NCBI GenBank assembly: GCA_963556495.2
Contig: OY747710.1
Coordinates: forward strand, 37,689,500-37,753,499
DNA from: Valencia hispanica
Taxonomy: Eukaryota; Chordata; Actinopteri; Cyprinodontiformes; Valenciidae
Reading direction: 5' to 3'
Length of the DNA: 64,000 nt
In this document: positions 61,501 to 64,000 of the stretch, piece by piece
Numbering within the stretch: position 1 is the stretch's first letter
Layout of the letters: each line of letters begins with the position of its first letter
Notes under the pieces: generated by a model
The model's database searches: none
Told to the model about the DNA's origin: nothing
The model's input: the letters and a program-made list of their open reading frames with translations, nothing else
Translations under genes and position numbers: made by a program

Positions 61501-62580
61501 TGCCTTTTTCCCCTCCTCTCTAGCCCTGTCATAGCTTTTTGTCAAAGCAGCTCTGCCATCGGCACTCCTATCCACAGTTCCTCCCCTGTACCCTTCTCAG
61601 CCCCGCATACACCCTCCTACACCCCCTGCTGCACCCCCCGCCGCCTCTCACTTTCGCTCTCCCTCAGCGAGTCCTCCACCAACTTGAGAGAGTCCACCAA
61701 AACCACCAGCACCTCTCTAGGCCTTGTGCGCCTCCTGCTGGAGCATGGTATTTCTGCCTCAGTGTATGATCCCTGCAGCTGGGACAGAGGGCTGGGTGCC
61801 AGCGGCACTTCAACACCCACAGGAAGAGTGCAGGTGCAGAGGAGCGCAGCCAAGTCAGGGGAGAATGAAGTCAGACAGCTGGTGAAACGGCCAGACACTC
61901 TCCTCCTTCAGCCCTCCACCCCTCCCAGCTCACCCCACCAGGAATCTGCCTCATCCACCACAGCGCGGCCTGCATTTCAGTTTAGCCCTTCGAAGGAGGA
62001 TCCACCGTTTTACGATGCCTTCCTCGCTTCCAAACCAGCTCGCACCATTCTGAGGGAAGTGTTGATGGATCTTGAGAGAGAGTATAACTGCGAGACGGAC
62101 GAAGACGGCCAGAACGAGGTGATAAACCTCGGACTTGTGGACAAACTGAAACGTTTCCGAACACTTTCCCCTGTTTCTGCCTCGGGTTCCACCGGGAGCG
62201 GTCTGTTAGCCCCCTTTAGCTCCAGTGGACTGGGCGGTGGGCTTCAAGGTTTAAATGCAGGACTGAGGAGGAACCGAAGCTATCCGGCCATGGTGGGGGC
62301 CAGTATGGCTATGAAAGACCCAGGTGGACCACCCTGCACACTCATCCCACAGACAATGCAAACATCACATTCACAAGATCCGGCGCAGACAGAAGAAACG
62401 GGCAAAGTGCAAACACACCCCTCTGTAGTCAGGAAGGCCATCCACATACCACAGACTTTACATGCTCTGGAACCAGCCACACCACAGACAATAATACAGA
62501 GACACACCAGGCCAAACAGGGATTTAAACAACTCAACAACACAAGACCAACACGGTCAGGGTCAAACTAGGACATGGTAG
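30271..62580 (+). CDS. trak1: trak1, trafficking kinesin-binding protein 1 (whole coding span)
   Basis: TRAK1/Milton links Miro on the outer mitochondrial membrane to kinesin-1 and to dynein/dynactin for microtubule transport. Fifteen common exons join in phase to 1103 residues with the 30271 start. Rough residues: 2-66, DVCNS-like start and SLLEEQLPVYKLRADTLFGY; 90-345, long coiled coil of the HAP1/Milton N-terminal domain; 100-104, AARIG, the AAxxG CC1-box known to contact dynein light intermediate chain; 339-350, LFPMDSLAAEIE, the Spindly-type motif for dynactin; 455-560, ALRRLSMRRDNYLSEKRFFEE to LPEKLQIVKPLEG; 560-1103, Ser/Pro-rich tail with WQQLAQPHMGAL, CRILHPSDQ, STSLGLVRLLLEHGIS, FLASKPARTILREV and LRRNRSYPAMVG. 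NTPRRFHTLGLFPM and the ulk4 neighbour favour TRAK1 over TRAK2. Longer than human TRAK1 (953), mainly in the C-terminal half. Zebrafish-type a/b copy not decidable. Confidence 0.95.
30275..34066. other. trak1 intron with a Tc1 fragment
   Basis: Bounded by GTGAGT and TTTGTGCAG. Mostly AT-rich. 33010-33310 is an antisense Tc1 remnant (AGGTCTGGACGTAGACTGGG and a CCTGCTAGAAGGTGCACC block, typical of the complement of Tc1 transposases). 33690-33775 contains a short inverted repeat around ATTAGATAGCC. Open frames at 30455-30991 lack support. Confidence 0.55.
34067..34261 (+). CDS. trak1: trak1 common exon 1 (N-terminal acidic region)
   Basis: Acceptor CTTTGTGCAG before 34067, donor T|GTAAGT at 34261/34262. 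It is 195 bases, phase 1 in and phase 1 out, so it can be included or skipped without changing frame. It encodes (D/N)VCNSPDLPELEIISLLEE, then KLRADTLFGYDQDDWLHTPL, and ends IEETFKYF. This is the conserved TRAK N-terminal block. The 37.5 and 44 kb starts lie downstream of it and lack it. Confidence 0.96.
34262..36600. other. trak1 intron
   Basis: Contains a CA microsatellite, one copy of the dispersed repeat (near 35660-35960) and AT-rich sequence. No exon supported. Confidence 0.6.
34540..34574 (+). repeat. CA dinucleotide microsatellite
   Basis: About 17 uninterrupted AC units directly after AAAACACAG. Likely polymorphic. Confidence 0.97.
36600..36960 (+). promoter_or_regulatory. trak1: Candidate internal trak1 promoter with an X-box
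   Basis: A GC-richer island in an AT-rich intron. It has a perfect 14-bp palindrome GTTGCTATAGCAAC (36692-36705), which matches the RFX X-box layout of two GTTGC half-sites. It also has GC boxes GGGCGGG (36762-36768) and CCCGCCC (36819-36825), an inverted CCAAT box ATTGG (36796-36800) and a short CTG run (36873-36887). It lies about 0.6-0.9 kb upstream of the alternative start at 37564, so it could drive that isoform. No transcription start was identified. Confidence 0.5.
37564..37651 (+). CDS. trak1: trak1 alternative first coding exon (ADYYELDWYYEE form)
   Basis: The ATG at 37564 begins MKRRGHTRGQRFVKADYYEL, followed by DWYYEECTD, and the donor GAT G|GTAAGA is at 37651/37652. Its phase 1 end fits exon 47957 directly and gives ECTD-VLCADRVGQM. 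Mammalian TRAK1 has, from memory, an isoform with an ADYYELDWYYEECSD-VLCAERVG start, so this is very probably conserved. It skips the DVCNS block encoded at 34067. An upstream frame from 37508 ends before the start. The 5' leader may extend to about 37000 or be spliced. Confidence 0.85.
40970..41900 (-). pseudogene. Degraded Tc1-like element(s)
   Basis: The plus strand at 41135-41165 reads AAGTCTGGACTTTGACTGGA and at 41652-41690 reads TAATGCTGCCACCGCCATGC. Both are antisense hallmarks of Tc1 transposase. 41286-41325 resembles 2722-2760. This is probably two overlapping or nested old copies; ends not defined. Confidence 0.65.
42440..42670 (+). repeat. Tc1-like 3' remnant
   Basis: CAAAGTCCAGACCTAAACTC resembles the sense SPDLN coding block, followed by sequence like the tail of fish Tc1 elements (GTAGCATGTCATGATGTGAC and on). 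Fragmentary. Confidence 0.45.
43935..44154 (+). CDS. trak1: trak1 alternative first coding exon (acidic form)
   Basis: The frame from the ATG at 43935 begins MALCISSHEDKVDFSNLQDE and continues with a strongly acidic stretch (HEEDDGEEELEP, DEENEEMDEEQQ) to LCE. The donor GAA G|GTAGTT is at 44154/44155. Its phase 1 end fits exon 47957, giving ILCE-VLCADRVGQM. A mammalian TRAK1 isoform likewise has a charged alternative N-terminus ending LLEE-VLCAERVG (from memory), so the position and junction agree although the sequence differs. Skips exon 34067. Isoform length about 1110 residues. Confidence 0.72.
47040..47160 (+). repeat. Interspersed repeat (TTTATTTGTATAGCACA family)
   Basis: The sequence CAATTTTATTTGTATAGCAC followed by TTCAACAACAAGGTAATTCA and GGTGCTTTACA is a phrase seen very often in fish genomes. 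I cannot say whether it is a SINE or the 3' end of a LINE. Confidence 0.6.
47212..47793 (-). mobile_element. Old Tc1-like element, internally deleted
   Basis: The left part has AGAGCCTTGCTAAAGTATTC and the right part has GTATTGCCATTTTTGCAATGCTCT. These are rough inverted ends of the fish GCCTTGCAAAAGTATTC type. Between them, CACAGCATGATGCTGCC (near 47302) is the antisense of the SIMLW block. No usable frame remains. Confidence 0.65.
47957..48033 (+). CDS. trak1: trak1 common exon 2
   Basis: Acceptor CCCTGTAG, donor GAG|GTCAGT. It encodes LLCADRVGQMTKTYSDIDAV to RLLEE. This is the exon on which all four N-termini converge: two through exon 34067 and two directly. Its first two bases complete a Leu or a Val codon, depending on the partner. 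Confidence 0.96.
48034..50513. other. trak1 intron
   Basis: AT-rich. It includes short tandem steps (ATTT near 49054-49070, CAATCT near 49110-49128). No exon or clear transposon end. Confidence 0.6.
50514..50630 (+). CDS. trak1: trak1 common exon 3 (CC1-box)
   Basis: Acceptor GTCTGAGCAG, donor GAGGAG|GTACAT; 39 codons, phase 0. It encodes KERDLELAARIGQSLLKKNK and continues to EEQVEHIREE. AARIG is the AAxxG CC1-box. It starts the long coiled coil. Confidence 0.97.
50838..50938 (+). CDS. trak1: trak1 common exon 4
   Basis: Acceptor ACATCCAG, donor ACACC|GTAAGC. It encodes VSQLRHDLSMKDELLQFYTN and then AAEESEGESNISTP, close to the TRAK1 SMKDELLQFYTSAAEES block. Ends in phase 2. Confidence 0.97.
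51181..51289 (+). CDS. trak1: trak1 common exon 5
   Basis: Acceptor GTTTACAG, donor TCTGCA|GTACGT. It encodes VRLSEPNVFIPTLFPLDSLQ and then KKLKELEEENKSLRSA. The first half diverges from mammals; the coiled-coil second half is conserved. Confidence 0.96.
51290..52400. other. trak1 intron with an old Tc1 fragment
   Basis: 51740-52210 contains AGCATAATGCTATCACCACC (near 51841), the antisense of the SIMLW block, plus neighbouring Tc1-like antisense text. Otherwise featureless. Confidence 0.6.
52401..52479 (+). CDS. trak1: trak1 common exon 6
   Basis: Acceptor CCTCCCAG, donor CTAC|GTGAGT. It encodes ANHLETETISYEEKEQQLVN and then DCVKEL; YEEKEQQLV is invariant in TRAK proteins. Ends in phase 1. 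Confidence 0.97.
52594..52724 (+). CDS. trak1: trak1 common exon 7
   Basis: Acceptor CCCCCCCAG, donor AAGCTT|GTACGA. It encodes HAANLQISSLAEELARKSED and then QQEEITHLLSQIVDLQKKAKL. Coiled coil. Ends in phase 0. Confidence 0.96.
52830..52904 (+). CDS. trak1: trak1 common exon 8
   Basis: Acceptor TGTTTGCAG, donor GCTGAG|GTAAGC; 25 codons. It encodes YAVENEELTQHLGAAKDAQR and then QLTAE, the conserved TRAK coiled coil. Confidence 0.97.
53531..53668 (+). CDS. trak1: trak1 common exon 9
   Basis: Acceptor GTCTTTAAG, donor CCAATG|GTCAGC; 46 codons. It encodes LRELQDKYAECMEILHEAQE, LKNLRNKTLP and the TRAK1-like NTPRRFHTLGLFPM. The last residues form the start of the Spindly-type motif, which is split across the intron. 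Confidence 0.97.
53780..53856 (+). CDS. trak1: trak1 common exon 10
   Basis: Acceptor TTCTCAG, donor CAGAG|GTGCCT. It encodes DSLAAEIEGTMRKELQMDDP and then DVEEQ, completing the LFPM-DSLAAEIE motif for dynactin binding. Ends in phase 2. Confidence 0.96.
53964..54203 (+). CDS. trak1: trak1 common exon 11
   Basis: Acceptor TTTCTCCAG, donor GATGG|GTGCGG. It encodes RLHPKRVFQTVKNLNLMRQQ, then a Ser-rich stretch with PSPLNIPGSNQNS and IYGSETGSGIILDNRTSIIL. Matches the TRAK1 KRVFETV...MNIPGSNQSS region. Confidence 0.95.
54343..54671 (+). CDS. trak1: trak1 common exon 12 (canonical end)
   Basis: Acceptor CTCTCGTCAG, donor CTAGAAG|GTGATT. It encodes SEDSNKRPPGTPGTPGSRDL, ALRRLSMRRDNYLSEKRFFE, PTESLLSF and SYLPEKLQIVKPLE. 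The junction to the next exon gives IVKPLEG-SATLHAWQQL as in mammals. The reading frame stays open past this donor to 55127, so a longer form is possible (next entry). Confidence 0.95.
54672..55061 (+). CDS. trak1: Possible in-frame extension of trak1 exon 12
   Basis: After the canonical donor the same frame is open for 130 codons. A second donor, AAAGAAG|GTAACT, lies at 55061/55062 in the same phase, so using it adds 130 residues and keeps the rest of the protein in frame. The first part is Lys/Asn-rich and AT-rich like intron. The last ~50 codons (PNVKLYRSSSVLELRSRSSL and ALGGGLLRALKQKEG) look coding, with higher GC. If neither donor is used, the frame ends at a TAG (55127) and gives a truncated protein without the C-terminal half. 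No homologous mammalian segment is known to me. Confidence 0.45.
55130..57541. other. trak1 intron with a Tc1-like relic
   Basis: 55780-56700 looks like one old element. It runs from CAGAGCTTTGCAAAATTATT to ACTTTTTCAAGGCACTGTA, with rough inverted ends and antisense Tc1 text in between (CACCGTGAAACATGTTGGAA near 56320 on the plus strand). No exon seen. Confidence 0.6.
57542..58021 (+). CDS. trak1: trak1 common exon 13
   Basis: Acceptor TGTGTACAG, donor CCTG|GTGAGG. It begins SATLHAWQQLAQPHMGALLD and HRPGVVTKGFRTLEQD, near-identical to TRAK1. Then comes a long fish-specific Ser/Pro/acidic stretch (QPEEDELSCDSFTGLSG, SCSAPSSPIPSCSEIS), longer than in mammals. The strongly conserved part lies in the region reported to bind Miro and OGT. 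Ends in phase 1. Confidence 0.95.
58022..59081. other. trak1 intron
   Basis: Begins GTGAGG and is purine-rich near 58080-58140 (GGGAGGAAAG, AGGAGGATGG). It ends with a T-rich tract and TTGCCTTAG. No other feature. Confidence 0.7.
59082..59184 (+). CDS. trak1: trak1 common exon 14
   Basis: Acceptor TTGCCTTAG, donor CCCCAG|GTAACA. It encodes VHFPGKCMSHTSSTYTFTTC and then RILHPSDQLTSVSP, matching PGKCMSQTNSTFTFTTCRILHPSDE of TRAK1/TRAK2. Ends in phase 2. Confidence 0.96.
59185..61523. other. trak1 intron with hAT-like relics
   Basis: Holds the repeat at 60138-60495 and a second related right end at 60560-60720 (ATATCGCCCAGTTCTA). The rest is AT-rich. Confidence 0.6.
60138..60495. mobile_element. 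Short non-autonomous element with GGGC-rich inverted ends
   Basis: The left end GGGGCCGGGCAAATATATCG and the right end CGCCATTGCCCAGCCCTA are imperfect inverted repeats of the common fish TAGGGCTGGGCAATAT type. The interior is AT-rich with no coding content. No clear target duplication. Confidence 0.55.
61524..62580 (+). CDS. trak1: trak1 last coding exon
   Basis: Acceptor CCTCTCTAG, stop TAG at 62578-62580. It encodes a Ser/Pro-rich tail: PHTPSYTPCCTPRRLSLSLS, ESTKTTSTSLGLVRLLLEHG, ASVYDPCSWDR, LQPSTPPSSPH, FYDAFLASKPARTILREV, LGLVDKLKRF and LRRNRSYPAMVGASMAMKDP. These blocks, in this order, match TRAK1. The last ~80 residues after AMKDP (Gln/Thr/His-rich) do not resemble mammalian TRAK1 and are not conserved as far as I know. 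Confidence 0.96.
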
Positions 62581-62778
62581 GAAAAACTCAGTATCTTAGG
62601 CCAAAATTACAGCATTCTACAACACTGTTCGTGGTATTATTACACATGTACAAATACAAAACCAAAAAATATATTTACCACACACAGCTGTTGTCTGTAA
62701 AAGCAGGCTGGTACAATCCACCCTCATTTTCCCTCACAGCCACCAGTATGAGGACCTGAAGATACTGTTGGAGTGATG

Positions 62779-62784
62779 AATAAA
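62779..62784 (+). terminator. trak1: Candidate polyadenylation signal of trak1
   Basis: AATAAA in GATGAATAAAAGC, about 200 bp after the trak1 stop codon. A TGTGTTATATTTT-rich stretch follows within 40 bp, as expected for a downstream element. It is the first good signal after the stop. Confidence 0.6.
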
Positions 62785-62920
62785 AGCAGTAGTGGCTGAA
62801 ACTGTTACACTGTGTTATATTTTAATACTTAAAGGTCAGATTAACGACAGAGTATGCTGCCTTCCTTTGTGTCATTAATGTATAACGTACTGTATATGCA
62901 ATATAATGTGGCATATAATA

Positions 62921-63254
62921 CAGGGTGTCCATAAAGTCTCTATAAAATTCAAACAAATGTATTACAAAGGCAGTTGATAAGATATCTTAACCAGATTGGT
63001 TTTATTGTAAGTTAGTCTGCACATCGGATTCTGTCTCAATAAACCATGATACACATTGTGCCTTCCCCTGAGGAGTAGCGATTTTTTTAGGGTTTCATTT
63101 AACAGGATACCTGAAACACATGCGTAAACCATTTCAATGTGATGGCAAACTTTCACAACCACTGATTACAATAAAATAAATCTGGTTAAGATATCTTATC
63201 AACTGTCTTTGTAATATACTTTTTAAATTATACAAATAATTTATGGGCACCCTG
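62921..63254 (+). mobile_element. Mariner-like MITE
   Basis: The ends CAGGGTGTCCATAAAGTCTC (62921) and ATTTATGGGCACCCTG (63254) are inverted and flanked by TA (62919-62920 and 63255-63256). The arms continue inward: GACAGTTGATAAGATATCTT on one side and its complement on the other, so most of the 334-bp element is palindromic. The middle may hold a scrap of transposase, but it is not convincing. Confidence 0.85.
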
Positions 63255-64000
63255 TATATTATTAAAGCCCCAGTCTGGAGTACCTTACAATGTGCCTGAA
63301 TTTTAACCTACAGTTTCTCTATTCATATGTTATTTATAGAGATGCACCACATTCTGTGTCCAGACTTCTGTAAACTTCTACTTTAATTGTTAGCTATTTT
63401 GATTTCTCTTAAACATCTAAATAATAGCTTTATATATTAACAATATATTAGAACTTATGGTAGCTAAGATAGTATTATAGAAACTGCCTCCATGTACTGT
63501 AGAAATTTTAGACCAGAGGCCTTTAACTCTAGCCCTTTAGCGCTTTCTGTACCCTGTAGCATGCTGAAGAACTACAGAGGACTGGAGTCAAAGATCCAAA
63601 AGCTAGACCCTTGCTTGAACTCCATGGTTTCCAAAAGACAGCCAACATAACCAATTTTAACATGTTGCATAACATAACTAGGCTGAAAGCTAAATTGGAT
63701 TAAAAAATAAATTATGCTAAATTCCCTTCAGCCTTCCTTATCTGTTAAAGGTCCCACTCTCTCTCAGTATGAATAAACCACAGATATCTGTGTCCTAAAA
63801 TAGTTTCTTTTTAAATAGCTTCATATGTTTTTGTGGTTCCTCTGATTTCCTTTTTTTATCACGCAGCTGATACAGAAACCAGCTAATGTTGAGTCCTCCT
63901 CTCTCAGTAACAGCATCCACATTGCAGAGTGTTGTCAGCACAACCTCAATAATGATTGATGTGTTTCTTTAATTGGAAAAAAGATAGGATATTCAAACTA
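63255..64000. repeat. Right-edge intergenic sequence with a dispersed-repeat copy
   Basis: 63600-63960 resembles 35660-35960 and 38140-38450 (CCAAAAGACAGCCAACATAA, AACATGTTG, later CAGCATCCACATTGCAGAGT). No gene recognised. In human, CCK follows TRAK1; no such coding sequence is present here. Confidence 0.5.

Noticed and set aside
61617..62531. Minus-strand frames in the last trak1 exon
   Set aside because: Shadows of a long GC-richer coding exon; no family resemblance.

Overview
The window looks like nuclear DNA of a teleost fish. The evidence is spliced vertebrate genes with GT/AG introns, an AT-rich background, many decayed Tc1/mariner and hAT transposons of the kinds common in fish, and a long ATCT microsatellite. 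I cannot name the species.

Two protein genes are supported, lying head to head. (1) ulk4 is on the minus strand at about 6.2-8.8 kb. Five coding exons give the N-terminal ~210 residues of the ULK4 pseudokinase; the rest of the gene should run off the left edge, and I could not find further exons before position 6217. (2) trak1 is on the plus strand at about 23.6-62.8 kb. It encodes trafficking kinesin-binding protein 1 (Milton/TRAK), the adaptor that couples mitochondria (through Miro) to kinesin-1 and dynein/dynactin. Fifteen common exons were placed with splice sites and phases that agree throughout, giving 1103 residues from the start at 30271. ULK4 and TRAK1 are also neighbours on human chromosome 3p, which supports choosing trak1 rather than trak2.

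The most interesting part is the 5' half of trak1. Four candidate first coding exons (ending at 24020, 30274, 37651 and 44154) all end in phase 1. The first two fit exon 34067-34261, and the last two fit exon 47957-48033 directly. The 37.5 kb start resembles, from memory, a known alternative N-terminus of mammalian TRAK1. The 23.8 kb exon has an in-frame TGA nine codons from its ATG. Further downstream, the exon at 54343 can be extended in frame by exactly 390 bases to a second donor of the same phase.

Layout: 0-6.2 kb is repeat-rich (a Tc1 copy at 831-2359, a hAT-like MITE, a TTAA-flanked element). 6.2-8.8 kb is the ulk4 5' end. 8.8-23.6 kb is intergenic or 5' trak1 sequence with a microsatellite, hAT/BED remnants and TTAA elements. 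23.6-48 kb holds the alternative trak1 starts, large introns and a second Tc1 copy (26503-28301). 48-62.6 kb holds the main body of trak1. 62.6-64 kb is 3' flank with a mariner-like MITE. No RNA gene, CRISPR array, endogenous virus or bacterial-type system was recognised.
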